From: Symsagittifera roscoffensis
Lineage: Eukaryota; Xenacoelomorpha; Acoela; Convolutidae
Assembly (NCBI RefSeq): GCF_963678635.1
Contig: NC_087071.1
Span: 44,935,095 to 44,999,094, forward strand
Direction of reading: 5' to 3'
Length of the DNA: 64,000 bases
Part shown: one piece after another, positions 23,101 through 38,100 of the stretch
Layout of the letters: each line of letters opens with the position of its first letter
Numbering within the stretch: position 1 is the first letter of the stretch
Notes under the pieces: model-generated
The model's input: only the letters and a program-made list of their open reading frames with translations
Databases searched by the model: none
Told to the model about the DNA's origin: nothing
Program-made: the position numbers and the translations under genes

Positions 23101-26100
23101 AGCATGGTCTCAGAAAATACCCGCCTATTATAGTACAAACGTTAAGGCCAATTTCAGTTCTTTTTTTGGAATCTTATAACGTTACTTCACAATTTTCCTT
23201 TTTTTGGGCAGCAGCTACAAAAATTGCGCAAATTTATTCATGATGTGAATTTCAGCTGGCTTATATGCTCGCATTTTCGATTGGTATTTTCGACTGGCCT
23301 TTATGCTCGCATTTTCGGCTGGTTTATACTTCGGCTGGTTAAAATACTCAAATATTGTGCATATTGCTGCAACTAGCATTGTGAATATTCTTACTCTTCA
23401 TTAACAACTTTTTATGTATAATGTATTCAATTGAATGTGCGAACATTTCAACTGCATCGTAACATTTCAATCTTGGATAAATTTTTTTGATACACAAAGT
23501 TACTTCAAACTTGGTTGAATTTTCGAGTGAAAGGAATTTTATCTATTCTGTATGCTAAGTAACTTTTTTAGTAAATGTTAGAACTGTTTTGCATGATCTG
23601 TTTGAGCAAATGAACAGTAACGACCTCTATGGTCGCACCAGATAAATTAAGTTTTGAACGATTGTGTCGCAAAGACACGATCCAAAATGGTAGTAAAAGA
23701 AATATGATTTTACGCGTTCACACACGTCTTCCACGACAAAAAGGCATGATTGAAAAAAATATCATTAGCATAGGTTAGTGCATTTTTCACAATTTTGCCG
23801 GCTCTTTTTTTGGAAGAAGCCCGATTATAACAATTGAAAGAGCAAAAACATACTCTTCAACAGTTAGAACATAGTTGAAGATGGCCTCGGGCAAAAGAGC
23901 CGGGACCAAGTTAACATCCTCCGCCCAAATCCGTTGAGGGGTAGGATGTTAACTTGGTTCTGAGTTGGAATTTTCAGCCAATCAGAACAGCAGTGCTAAG
24001 TTTATTTAATTTAAAATGAACAATAAGGTGGAGAATGTTAACTTGATCCAAGAGTCGCACTCGGGAACTTCGTGCCCTCAGGCCGGGCTCTTTTTCCCTC
24101 GGCATCGCTCAACTATGTTCAAATTACTAACAAGACTGCTCCTATCAGGGCGAAGCCATGAGTGTTCCAACTGCCTTTCTAGGTTTATGGAGCAGTAATA
24201 ACATAATAATAATAAAAAATTAGATGAAATAAAACAAAATGAAAAAAAAATTCTGAAATTTGAGTTTTTTTAATGAAAATCATTGCCCCACACGCCATAT
24301 AAAGTACAAAATGATAGATTTCGCTCCTTGTAACAAATCAATTATGACAAATAAGCTTCCTTCAACCAATTTGGAACGATTTCTAAAACGGATTCAATAT
24401 CCGCTTACGCGTTAATAGCGCGAAATATATCGCGCGTTAATTGTCCAAATCGGCCAAAATGGCAATCTTTAAACCCCAATAATTTAACGAAAAATGATCA
24501 CAGGGGAAATATCTTTTCAAGTTTGAGCCCAGGACAACAATACCTTTTGAAACATTCCGTCAAAAATGGCTAGTTAAAAGGCCGAAAAATAGTGTTTTGA
24601 GGTGCTTGAAAAGTTTTAAATTTGGCTTGAAGTCCCTTGGGCTTGAAGTCCCGTCGGCCTGTATCCTAGACCCCATGCGGATTGGCTCTTCTTGAAAGCG
24701 GGTATTTGTTAAGTAAATCCTTGTGTTTCTCAACATTTCCTGGGTCTTCTTACTTATTCCGCCCAGAATAACTTGACAGTGCATTTCACTGCTGCTTTGC
24801 TTAATTTAATGCATTCAATTCAAGCCGAATAAACATCGTTCCACAAACTTTGCACTTTGACTGTCTTGACCAACGTGATTATCAGGTATGAGGAAGCAGT
24901 AGGTCCAGTGTTTAAGTGATTCATTTTTTTAGCGAAAACTAGACCAGCGATTCAGGTACAAATGATAAGACAGATAATATTCATATTTCTTTTCAATACA
25001 TGGTTCAGGGCGGGATATTACGTTATATTTTTACACCTAAAGATATTTACTTAACTTTGGAACGATTGTGTCGCTATGGCACAATCCTCAATTGATGTAC
25101 GGCAGTGGATGGTGCCGGTGGCATGTCACGGAGCCGAATACCCGGATAGCCGAAAAGTAAATCCCCCTTCTACCCCCTTACCTATTTCTTAACGAAAAAA
25201 TCTATAGCCGAAAATGGATATCATAAAACATACCAAAGAGGAACCCTTTGGTTGGCGAGGGGGTCGAATCCTTGTAGTAGTCGGACTTTTGCTGTTAAAT
25301 AATTGAATGAGAGTAAAAGAATTAGCCAATCAAATCTCTTAAAAATGTTCGGAATTTTGTTAGCTATAACAGGCTGCAAAATTTTGAGACATTTTTTGTC
25401 CAATCAAAATGCGTCTCTGTTTAGTGAATTTTTCTATTTAATTAAAATACAACCGGAGGTATTTAGTTTTTTCGGCTATCCGGGAATGCGGCTCCGTGGG
25501 TACGCACCATGGTGGCGTCCCTCATCCTTGAAGGACGAATGCTTGAAATTAAATTTAGCTTACTTTCAGTCAATCAGAATTGAGTATTCAAAATCTCAAA
25601 TTAAATCGCAAAAATCTCTAAGTAAGAAAATAAATGCAGGCCATTACTGTTAATATTGACCGATTAGTTAATAAGCAGATGAGTTTTCGAGACTGAAAAA
25701 TTCTTACGATTTTGACCTCATTAATCTTGATGATTATCTGAATAGTATTGCGGTGTTTTCGAGACTGAAAAACTCTTACGATTTTGACCTCATTAATCTT
25801 GATGAATATCTGAATAGTATTGCGGTTGTAACCAGCAATTTGTGATATTTTTGTTTATTTTCCACTGCTTTAATACATTTTCTGTTAAAATTGACTTCGA
25901 CGTCAATACAAAATTACAAATATCGGAAATTATTATATCGGTAATTGCATTGTTAACGTGTGTGAAGTTTGTTTACTGACTACGGAGTGCGGTTTGTATA
26001 TAAACAACTGCGTATACATGCTCGTCAGAAAGAAGACTTTTATATTAATCAATCAGAATTGAAATAAGAAAGCCTGCTTACAAAATAAATACTTATGATT

Positions 26101-29100
26101 CATTAATTTCTTCCCTGTCTTGATTCTGATTGGTGAATATAGTATTTGTCCGCTTAATGACGAGTATAAATATGCGGTTGTCTAAATACTGTTATCTAAC
26201 AACTGACTATAAGTAACTTTCGCTTGTTACAATTAACTCTCGCTCGAGCTTTTTAAAAAGAATCAGTTTTTTATGTCAAAGTTAAATAATTTATGCATTT
26301 CAAAAACGTTTTAAAATATTTAGATTAACGTTTTATAAATCATTTTGTAAAATATTTTGAGATGGAAAGGGATTATTATTTCTTCTTGTATTTGCGAAAA
26401 TTTGTTTCAAGTAATACCTTTCGTCAGCCCTTTAATTTTCATACAAATTATTCGAGCCCCAAGCAAAATGCCAGTTATTCACAAACTGAACTCTAAATTT
26501 TCAAATATCCTCAATTGTTGGAACTGTTGAACACGTATTAAGTTTCGGCACTGCTGTACTTTAGCACCGTTGAACACCGACCACCCAAATGAACACAGAT
26601 ATTTCACCGTGATCATTTTTTATAGCGATAATCACCATATTTTCAAAATTATGTTTTTATACAGTTATGGGGTTTAAAGATGGCCAAGTAGGCCATTTGA
26701 GGACAACTAACGCGCGATATAATTCATGCTATTCACTCGTAAGCGGAGACTTAGTCCGTCTTAGAAAATGCTCCAAATTGAAATGAGGCTTTCTACTGGA
26801 CTGTTCAAGTCTTTGCTTCATGCAAAATATGTTACATTGTAGTTTACATAGCGTGTGGGCTATAATTTTTTCAGTTTTTTTTTGAAATTTTCGTGCATTA
26901 AATTTTTTGTAAGTGAATACTTTGTTACCAAGCTTAAAATCAGTCGAAGGGTTCAGGGCTTCGCCCGTGATACGAGCAATCTTGTGTTAGTTAGAGGCAT
27001 AATCTACTTTTATTACATCGATGATAGACGGTTTCTAAAAAGTAACATCTCTTAAGATACCTTGTTATCTAATCACACCTATGCTACTTATTGAAGATTT
27101 ACCACCCCTAGAAATGAATTAGTCGAACGGTTAAGCATATTAGTGATTTTTGGTGTTTTATTCACTAAACAGCCCAAACTCAGTTCTCCATATCTTGAGT
27201 CCGAAATAACTAACATCGCAACACTTTCTAACATTATAAGTTGCTCGAGCTCCGCGGTACTGACATTTTTGTTATGAACCAGTCTCATGTTAGCATTTTG
27301 TTTTCTGTTTTCATATCCTAAAAATTATAATTTGGGGCTGAATAAAAAACTTCAATAGATAAAAAAAAGCCGTTTTATTTGAAGTAGTTTGGAGAAAAGC
27401 GTATGATGCTTTTTTGCGTTCTTTTTTTCCGTATTCGAATTGTACTATATTGCATGAAAAACATTTTACGATAGAATAGATTTGTATATGCTAAGGAGTT
27501 TTGTTAACAAGGGTCCTCTTTCCCATTAAGTGATTTATCACAGAATCTTCCCAATCCATGCAATAACTTTGAAAAAATTCTTGAACAAAAATTACAATTG
27601 GTACGAACGCTCGACTTCAATCGGCTCCTAAGAATGTTTAAAAATGATTTTTTTTGTCTCTTGTTAAACACCTGCCCTAACGTTTTTCAATATTTTTTTT
27701 TGCACTAAGTATTAAAGTGAATCTATAGACAATACTCAAACTTAGTTTCGTGCACAACTTAAGATATTAACATCAAAAATAATATCGGGGGATTTTACGA
27801 TTGATCTGCTACTTTGATAAAAAACAGGTTGAAAAAAGAACTGCCCGGTGGTTTTGGTGTATACTAGAGGAGAAACTTGAAATTAGTCTGATATGCTTCC
27901 AATCAGTTTCCTGTTGATAAAAATAATGGGATTATATAAGAAAGCATTTCTAATTGTGTCTAGCGAGGAACTTGGATTCGCTTCGAGGGACTTGGATCCT
28001 CTGAAGTCAAGTTAATAAGTCTAATCGTCGTAGAAAACTAATTTTAAATTTTAAGTGTCACTACTTCGATTTCCTTTATTTACAGGGTAAGGATGTTAAG
28101 TTTGGTCTGCTAGATTTTTTAACCAGGTAACTATCATCAAACTGACAGAATATTGTTTGGAGAATGACATTGCGACGGATTCTGGACTATGAACTTAATA
28201 CCCGGGTTGACCAAGAATGCCTATCCTACAATTTCGAATAATGAAAAAATGCTCATCTTACAAACTCCTACAGTTTCATAGACTCAGAAAATTGTAAAAA
28301 AACTCTGGGATAAGCATTTTTTCATAAATGAAAAGTGTAGGATAAGCATTTTTTCATAAACAAAAAATCGATTTTGTCTAAATTTTTTTTCTCCAAATTT
28401 TGGGATGTGTTCAAGACCGAACACAAGTGACTAAACCCATGGTGTACTCAACACTAGAGTTCTCAAAAGTTTGATCGTCTGTCATCGACAATGCATTGGA
28501 AAAGATCTGAATTGTAAAAGTGATTACTTCTCTCATGATATAGTGAAAGCATCAAACTTTTAAACTTTGGCAAAATTTTTCGAAGATGATTTTTTTGAAA
28601 TTGAATTTTCAACTTATCAAACATTGATCAAATCATATATAAACATGCCATACAAAAAAACAGGAGTCAAAAAATTATCCAGAGATGCGGAAAAAACTCC
28701 AATTTTTGTGCACCGTGGACTACGATATGCAAACAAAAAATTTAAATTTGCAAGCAAACATTTTTTTGGAAAATGTTTGTTTGAGTACAAAATTCGATTT
28801 GAGGTTGAAAAAAAAACGAAAAAATGATTGGGGCAATTTCAATTTTACTTGGAATTTTTCTTTTCAAATTGTATGAAAATTGTATGATCAGCATTTTTCC
28901 ATACATTTGATGTAGGCAATTGTATGATGAGCATTTTCGGTGTCGGGAAATGTAAGATGAGCATTTTCGGTTTATGGAGGTCAACCCGGGTAGTGAGTTA
29001 AGTGATTAAATTGGAGACATTTTGGCGGGAAACGATTAATTGTTTTAAAACTTGCTGGCCTTCATATCGACCAAAAATCAGACTAATTGCAGAAACAAGA

Positions 29101-32100
29101 CTAATCGATTCTTTTTTCTACTAATCATTTTCTTCTAATTGGTTCCTTGCTTCTGTTTTGTTTGCTTTACTCTTCCTCATAATTGCCCAATAATATCATT
29201 GTCTGGATCAGAACCGTCTCTTTGTCATTCACCATTTTTTGTATAAGCAGCATTCCTGTATACTTTGCCATTTGTGGTTGCTTGCTGTGTTTGACCTGAT
29301 AATTTTTACAATTGGTTTTTCAATTTTTAAGTAATTTTTAAGATGAAAAGCAGTTTTTTTTGGATTCAGCACTCTTCGTTTCTTTTCGATTTAAAGAGAG
29401 ATAATGTTTAACTTCATTTAGTATTTTTATCAACTTGTTAACTACTACTGTTTTTAATCGAACTCACTAATGTATATTTAGAGAAAAGTCATCTGTATCG
29501 TTTGATTCGATAACTTTTAAATCAGAGTCTAAGCATGCTCTTATTATTCCAACCATTCAAAATAGCGAGGAACTTCGTATTTGGGTGTGTTTTAGTTTTT
29601 TTTTTTCAATTTTTTGTTTTCTAAGCAAAATCAAGTTGCACAAATAACAATTAAACTGGGTCGAATGAGATATCATAGTAAAGCATTTTAAGCCGTAATT
29701 GAACTGATTTTTCGATAACTTCCATAAAATTTACTCTGTATTGAGAAAAATCGGTTTGAGTATTTTGATTTTTCGTCTAGCGTGTGAGCAGGCTCTCATT
29801 AGCTCATTTGTGCTTAATTTAGGCCTTGAAAAGTGAGTTTCCAACAAATGAAGTTAGTTTATGGAGTTTTTAACGTCAATTTACTAATGAAAAACTTCAA
29901 AAAATCAACAATTTCTAAAAATAAAATTTTCGAGAAAAATTATTTGGAAAATTTTTGAAATTTTTTTAAACAATTTTTTTAAAAATTTTTCTAGCAATTT
30001 TTTCACATTTATTTTCATTTTGCCTGTTCTACTATGACTGTCGAATATGTTTAAGTTCTATTTTTTTGTTCTGATCCTTTTATCACACCACGCAGAAAAA
30101 ATGACACTAACCTAAAAAAAATCGTATTTTTTGAAGACTATGGCCGGAACATTCTGTGCAACTTGGACTATAACGAGCTACTTTTGATGTGAAATAATTT
30201 ATTTTGTATAAGCAGCCAACCTCTTAAGCTTAATAGCATAGATTAACTTCATCCATTTTTTGCTAATTAACCTCAAAAGTAAGGCGCCTTTGGCGCCAAA
30301 ATGAATTATTTTGAAGGGGGAACTAGCTCGGAAAAAACGCAACTTTTTGGTCAAAACTTTCCAAAAAGTGCCTGAAAACGCCTTTTTAACACGTTATTTT
30401 TTAAAAAAATTGCCTGCAGCAAACTACGGACCGCATAGCCTTTTCGAAGAGCTCAAAAAATCAAATAAAAGAAGGCCGGCAAAAAAAGGCCCACTGAAAA
30501 AATTTCTGCGCACGCCACTGATTCTTGCTGCCAGGGGCGAATTATGGGGAGGGGGTGGACGCCTCCTCCTCTCAAGTATTCGACCCCCTGCCGACCCAAA
30601 GGAATCCATTTTTTTAGAAACCCATTTTTGGTGACGGACACGAAATTTTTTCTAAAGACGCTTTCGGCACCCATATAAACTTAATTTGAGGGGGAGCTCG
30701 CGCCAAAAGAAAACTCGTTTTTTTTCGTTAAAATTTTCCAAAAATTACCCAAAAACGGCTTTTTTGACCTGTTTTTTCAAAAATTTGCCTGCGCGCAGAA
30801 AATTTGGCCAAAACAGCGTCTTCTTAGTGCTTTAGGAGAGCTTCAAGATATGTCTAGATTCACTAACAAATTTCTTATGGATTTGTCTATACTTTTGATT
30901 GCGATCTTTTAACCTTTGAAACATTGAAGCAACAGTTTTGTTCGTCTACTGGGCCTGTCTGAATTGCCTTCAGTGCTCGGTTCCTTTTTGCCTTTGGAGC
31001 CGCCGCCCTTACTCGCGCCCTCGTCGCCTTGAGAATCGCCAGGCCTACTGACTAGTTGGTCATCCACTAAACCCCGCAGGTGGTTGCTATGTTCAACATC
31101 GTAAACAATATCCAATCGTTCGTTTCAGTTAGTCTTCGTTGGATTCGGCATTTGATTGGTACGCGGGTCTCTAGTATGTAAACATGCAGACTTGTGTTGC
31201 AAACTTTTGCTCAGTTAAAGTTTGGTAGCGTGAGATTTCTGTGGACGGTGTTGGCCTTCGGTTGCCTCGAATGGCGTTAGGTGCAAAACTGAAGGCGCTA
31301 AGTGCGCGTTCTACCTTTTAATCTAGGTTACCATCATCCTTTTCGTTTGCGTAGGTCAAGACTAAATTTTTTCAACTACCTCTTGTGCGTTCTACACAGC
31401 CAGTGGCTCTGTAGTCGTTCACCGGCAAAAACCTATTTTGAACACGCTTGCTATTACAAATCGATTTTATCGCTTTTGACGTGAAGCTAGACCCTTGATC
31501 CATGTAAATTTTCCTTGGCACTCCTTGGTGAGATAATTAGTTTTTCAGAAAGTTTGAAACTTTGTCGCTTCTGTTATTACTACAAAAGATGGCCGACGCC
31601 CAGAGTGAAAAACGGTCCACCGGGACCAGGTTGTTTTCGTCCGATTCATTTAAATGTTTGATAGGGCCCCAAACATCTATTTGTAGGCTTTCAATTTGCT
31701 ACTATGGTTCAAATATTTTTCCAATATCGCCATTGGCGCACGTTTGTTTCAGGTTTTTACCTGCAGCGGTACACTCCTGGGATCCGTCGGCTGACGCAAC
31801 CAAACTCTGGTGGAGATAGAAAAACCACACCTTCCTTGCCGCATCGAACTTGTTTGCGCGTTCATGATTGATACTATGAATCCTGTTGACCACTGCAGCC
31901 TAAGGGTATTGGGATGAAAAGGCGTTTGTCCATTCACAGACAATTCTCTTTTACATGGAAGTCGTTTGCTTGTTTGCCAAGATACGCGCCCATTGCTCTA
32001 ACTTTCCGGACCAGATCGGGGTCCTTTGCTCCCACCATGTCCCTTATCGCCTTCATTCGTGGTTCTCCTTTGTAGTTCGCCCCGATTAATTTAAGACTAA

Positions 32101-35100
32101 AGAGTTCCTATAGAGCGTCACTTTTTTTGACCACTTTGCAATTTCTTGAAATAATCTACATCACCACATAAGCTAGACAAGCCGGCGGAAAATGTTCGCC
32201 CCCGAATGCCGATCAAATTGAAATCATGGATCTCACTATTGCTCCCGCTAGTTATATCTGGATGTCTTAATAATAGTTTGCGTAGCTTCTTCTAGTTAAT
32301 GCTAGCCATAGGAAAGTTACACGTCTCAAAAAACAATTGTTTGAAATGGAAGGTGTTTTCAACTCAATTCACACTCAGTAATAGGTGTGACTATTTTCGC
32401 TCCTTTCCGGTCGTTGCACTCAGATATGCAGCAAATCTCTGCGATCTGATTGGTTGATGTTTGAGCACATGTTTTCACGACCTCATCCGGTGAATTTTCG
32501 AAAATGAATTTGCACATCACATTTTTCTGAGCTAAACATTCGTGGTATTGATTTGTATTTTGGTACATCTTGTTAAACGGCTAAACATAATTTTGTTCTT
32601 CTTGTTAAGTCCGTTTAGTAGAATCATCAGCTTTTTGTGATCTTTTATGACTGTAAAATGTCTACCAAATATGTAGCTTTTAAAGTATTTCTAAAGTTTC
32701 CCATAGAACTGCCACAATTCCAAATTATTTTTAAAAAACTTTTTCTCTGCCCCCTTTAGAAACCGAGATGCGAATCAAATTAAGCGCATCCTTCGGAGCC
32801 AAAATTTTCCAATACGGCTCCTAAGCCATTATGGCTTGCGTCGCATACAATTCGGATATCTTATGCTCTTTGAAATTTGTTAGTTTGACAATGTTCGCTA
32901 CTTGCTTTTCCATTGTTTCCAATGCCCACTGACTTTCATTCGTCCAAACGAAATCATTTTTTCCTAGTAAGTAGTAGAGGCAACGGGGCTGATTACTCTG
33001 CAAGCGCGAGAGGGTGGTTGCCAGAATTTCTGATCCGGTGTCTAATCCATTCACATTATCTTTTTGCAAATTTGCATTTCTTCAATTTCAGCGCCATCTT
33101 TTCTTTTTATAGTTTTTCCAGGTTTTTATCACCCAACGCGATGTTTTTGATTTCAGAACCCGTAAAAAAAAAATAAAATGACGTCGATGAAAGCGTGCGC
33201 ACATGGAAATTTGTAAAGTAATGCGTCCATGACACGTTGAAATTCCGCAGACATCGTTGTTAATCCATAGAACCCTGTTTTGAGTCGAAACGGACCGGTG
33301 GTTTTGTCTTCCATTAACTAACGAAAGGTTACAATACCCGCTGGTGTCGTCGCTCAGTGGCAGTTGCCCGTACGCATACGTTAGGTCCATTGTATTAAAA
33401 AGTTTATCCCTAGTTTTTTCGCTTGATCTTTACCCCGCAATTTCCATTGGTTCTACCATATTTGGCGACTGAAACTTGAGTTTATGGATTTGTTTGTTTA
33501 GCTACCTTATACCGATGTTTTTTCTACCGAGCCATCTTTTTCAACTAATCACAATTTGCGATGCAGAATACTTGTCCGAGCAGTCTTCAAGTTCCTCAAT
33601 GGGTCCTTGTGCCAGTAGCTTATCAATTTTGTTATCTAATTTACCTTGTAGTGCGATGGGCAATCTCCTGCCATTTGTTGAATAGGCGTTGAAACTTTTA
33701 AGAACTAGGCTTGCACTTTATACTTACTCATGCGTCCTAACCTTTGAAAAACGTTATGAAATTGCTTATTGAAATGTTTTTGTCAATTATCATGATCATC
33801 TCCCCGGTCCCAGTTTCCGGTTGCCCCTGGATGCTAAGGATGCCTTACTCCGCTGTCGCCTGAACCAGCATGAGTCCCAATACCGACATCAGATCTCTAC
33901 CAACGATTGAAGGGCGACAGCCTCCAATCACATTGATTGCTGTCTGAGTCGTCCATCCATTGGAGTGTAGAGTCGCAGTAAATTTTCCTATCATTTTTTT
34001 GCCATTGATATGGTCGTCTTTTGAATCTATCAGTTGGAGCTGCACGTTCTGCTGTCCTAAGGTACGCTTGAGTTATCCAAGCGCGCAAGTTGATATGGGC
34101 AATCCGCTTTCGATCAAGGCTTGAGTAGGATACCTGTTGACTTTAAGCGCTAATTTCGCACCCAGTACTTTTAGTTCCTCTTGTTTTCTCGGCTTGATCG
34201 ACATAACGATGTAATTGTTTGAACTGTCCGAATCCCAGTCCTGTGCGGCTTTGTTTGGATCGTTCACGCACCAAACGGAGCTTCCGTTGCGCAATGCGTT
34301 TTCGTCCGAGTCTTGATGAGAGTCTCTTATGATGCCATCCTTCGCTCATAATGACCCGTTCTCTCATAATTACCCGCTCCTCACGTGCGCTCATAATGAC
34401 CCGTTTTTTAAAAAACAAAAATTGTAGGTAGCGTTTTTAGCCGGTCACTTCGCAATGTGGTCCGTTGTAAATCCAGTGCGGTCGCAATTGAAAAATTCAC
34501 AATCCGCTCCGCCGTGGCTGTGTCCTCTCATTACACCCCTTCCGCCCCGTTGAAATGGTCGTCCGTACCGCCGTGTATTGCGCTAACTGGTTCCGAGTTT
34601 GTCTGAAACGCCCGTACCAGCGCTGTCGCGAGCCCTCCACGGTGATTTTTTTTTTGCAATTTAGGGTTATTATCTCCTCTCTCATACAATAATGCAATCC
34701 TGTAAACCTCAACTATTTTTCAGTAGATCAGAAAATTTCCGTTTGCGCCTCCTTGTTTGACATATTCACTATAAAAGCAACCTGTAGGATTCTGCGCTCC
34801 AGCGTTACCAGACTACACCGTGGCGCCAGCCTGCTGAGAACGGAATGAAACATTTGCAACGTCTCGCCGTGACTCTATTTTATTTTCTACAAGATAATTG
34901 GTATGTCTCGAACGGTTCATTTCTTTCCTTTTTAAATACACTTTCGAACTTGGCTAGCACTCTTGGTAATTGCCAAGTCCAGGTGGGGTTTCCGATTATC
35001 AAGTTGATCTTGCCCCTGCTCCCCCAGCAAAGATGCATATTATTAGAAATGAGCGTTTGCTCCATTTCTTTGCAATTTTTCGTGTATATCCGCCGGCAGC

Positions 35101-38100
35101 GCCGCAACTTAAGCTGCTGTTAACGTTCGATCGAAGTAGGATTGAATCCGTACTTCGCTTTTACTCCCCAGGTAAAACGAGTGATCCAGTTCTCTCATAG
35201 CATCGGTGCCTCCGTGCACTTGCTCGGCCAAAACGCCGTGATTCCGAGTTGGTTTTTCCTCGTTCCCGCGCCGTATCCTGTTGGTTGCGCCATGTGAAAA
35301 ATTAATGATCAATACTTGTATTCTGAACAAATAAATCTCCAATTGCAATTCAAACCATAACAAACTTCAACTGTTTTAGCTAACGCACACTTTCAATATC
35401 AACTGGCAGGTACTTAATAAATTCAGTCCAGGACAAAAAACAGCACCGATAGCACCAATGAACAAACTCACGATATCAAAACTATACCTCATGAAATGTA
35501 TCTATACGACACTAAATTGCATTATAAGTGTATTTTTTAAAATTTTTTTTAGAGTTTAGCATTACATTTAACAACAACGGGGCAGTTTTTGAATTAATAA
35601 AACGCCTGAATAACTGGAAATAATCTCTGAAACAACTTGCATTAGAAGTTTTGCCATCTTTGGGACCCGTGGGAAAAGTTTGGCAACCAGAATTGAGGGG
35701 GGGGGGGGGGTTGCCCCCCCCCCCTCAGCTTGCTAATGCATCTAGGTTAAACACACCTCTTGAAAAAGACCTGGAAAAATCACCAAAATTGCTCCTACCT
35801 CTTGTTCCAATTTGGCGTTGTTGTCGGCAAACTTCTTGTTTTCCTGTTCCAGCTTCTCATTATTGGCTTTGAATCTGTTGTTCTCCCCTGTCATGACATT
35901 CACTTGTTCTTCTAACTTCTTGTTATTCTCTTTGAACTTGTCATTCTCCTTTGAGAGTTCTTCGCAATGAGCTAATGCGAATTGAGGTGGAGTCAATTTA
36001 AATTAAGACTGTTTCTTTTTTCGAATAAATTTAAAGAATTCTTCGAATGGTTGATGATTATAACTTGCTTTTTCTCGTAAGCCCCCTTTTTATGGAAAAA
36101 AATAGGAAGTTCGTCAAATCGTGGGCGATACACGCTGACGGACGAAAAAAAAATAAAACATTTATTTCTTGTAAGTAATATTTTTGTAAATTAAAAAAAA
36201 GAGCAGAAATTACCAAAGATTTCCAAATCTCGAAAATACAAAAAAGGAATCAAATACTAGTGGGTTTTAAAAAGACGGCAAACTCTTCATATGAATCTGA
36301 TATATAATGTTTTTGTGGAAAAATAATTTTAAATGCTAAACAAATAATTGGTAGAAAATTTGTTTAACATTTAAACATAAAATCAATTTTTTTTGTAATT
36401 TTTTATGGGAACCTTTTTCTATCTTGTGTCTAATTGACGCTAATAGTTCTGCCCTGAACCCCAAATTCCATTGGGAGAATTTCGATTTAGTTCTATTTAA
36501 GTCCATTTAGATTTAAATTGAGTCCCTTTGAACAATGCGTTGTTCTTCTCCAAATCTCCCACTATGTTCTTCAGTTTGCTCTTTTCATTTTCCAGGGCGT
36601 CTTTCTCACTTTTGGTCATGTCCAGTTCTTTAGTGATGCGCTGGTTTTTAACCAAGGGGGTTTCGAAGTTGGGTTTCAGTTTCACTATCATTTCACTCTT
36701 GATTGGGCTTCCTAAATATTAAGAAGTTATAACCAAATCATTGTTAAAAAATCTGCTCTGCTAGAAACGCAGACAAAAGATTGTTTTTTTTGCGTTAGGT
36801 TTATGAGACTTGGTTTTGTGCTGTTTAATACCACCAAAATTTCCAAAAAATTTGACTTGAATTACTTTTGTTATTTACATTTTGGCCTTGCGTGATATGC
36901 GTCAAAAATAGAGATTGGGCTTTGGTGAAGAATTGTTAGTATTTGCCGGTCAATTTAGTAAGTTATTTTCAAAAACAACAATCATTTAGTTTCTAGTGTT
37001 TTGTTCAGTTTAATGCGTTAATAATTTTCATTCCGTTTGAATTATACTTGCCACTTTTGCTATCTAAAAACTTTTAAGGTAGAAACTGAAGTTTATTCAT
37101 ATTCGAGGGTAACTTCACAAATGGCATAAAAAAGAAACTTTTCCCAAATGGCATAAATTCCAAGTTTTCATTGAAACTCAAACGTTTTCAATCAGTTTCC
37201 AATTCTTTATTTTGCCAGGAACCAAAACAAGATATGGAATTAATTGCTTCCAAACAAATGTTAAGCAACAGATTTGGCGGAACATTTGACCACAATAAGC
37301 TGATCAATAACCGAAAGCTTATGTTTTTTTGCTTTTGACAAAAAAAGCACTTTTTTCAATATGAAATGTCAATCAACATTTTAATTGAAAAATTGACAAA
37401 CTTTCTCATATTGTACAGGAAAAATTTGTTCTCGATTTTTTTATGCAACTGTTGCATGAAATTTATGCCATTCGGGAAATTTTTCATTTTAATGCCATTT
37501 GGGAAATATGCCATTTGAGACGTAATTATATTTGAGTTCACGAGGTCAATCTTTCAATATAAATCCAATTAAATCTTAAAAAAAAATACTTTAATTTTCT
37601 GCTCGATTGTAGGTGTTATATGTAACCGTCAACTAGCCGAGTTTTCTGATGGGTGCCTCAACTTCCAAAACTCACAATTGTTCAGTTTTTTCATTTTTCA
37701 GAAAAAAATTTGATTTCGTTTATCAATTTTGCTGGTTCAAACCATCAACAGAACTAGTTTTCTTGTTGTGAAGTATTTTTTCAAAGCATGAGATGACCGA
37801 AAAGTTTTAAATCAGGTAAAAGAATCTAAAATCAGTCATTTGAAGTAACTTTCACAATTATTTACCTCTTACTCTTTTTTTCATCTCTGAAACCTTCCAT
37901 AAACTTCATAATTAATCCTAAAAAAACTAGCCCCAATTAAAAAACTTTTTGTGTTGAAATCTTGACTATTTAGTAGTAATATAATAACTTTTCGATCTAA
38001 AAACTCTACATTTGTTTCAAATTGTTTTCTGGTCCCTTATGAAAAAGTCACCTAACCCTTAACACATGAGCCTTTCTAATTTTAAGACAGTAAAAATTTT

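Noticed and set aside
34790-34830. Possible retroelement primer-binding site (TGGCGCCA on the minus strand)
   Set aside because: It lies inside the gag-like region rather than next to an LTR, and no LTR is visible.
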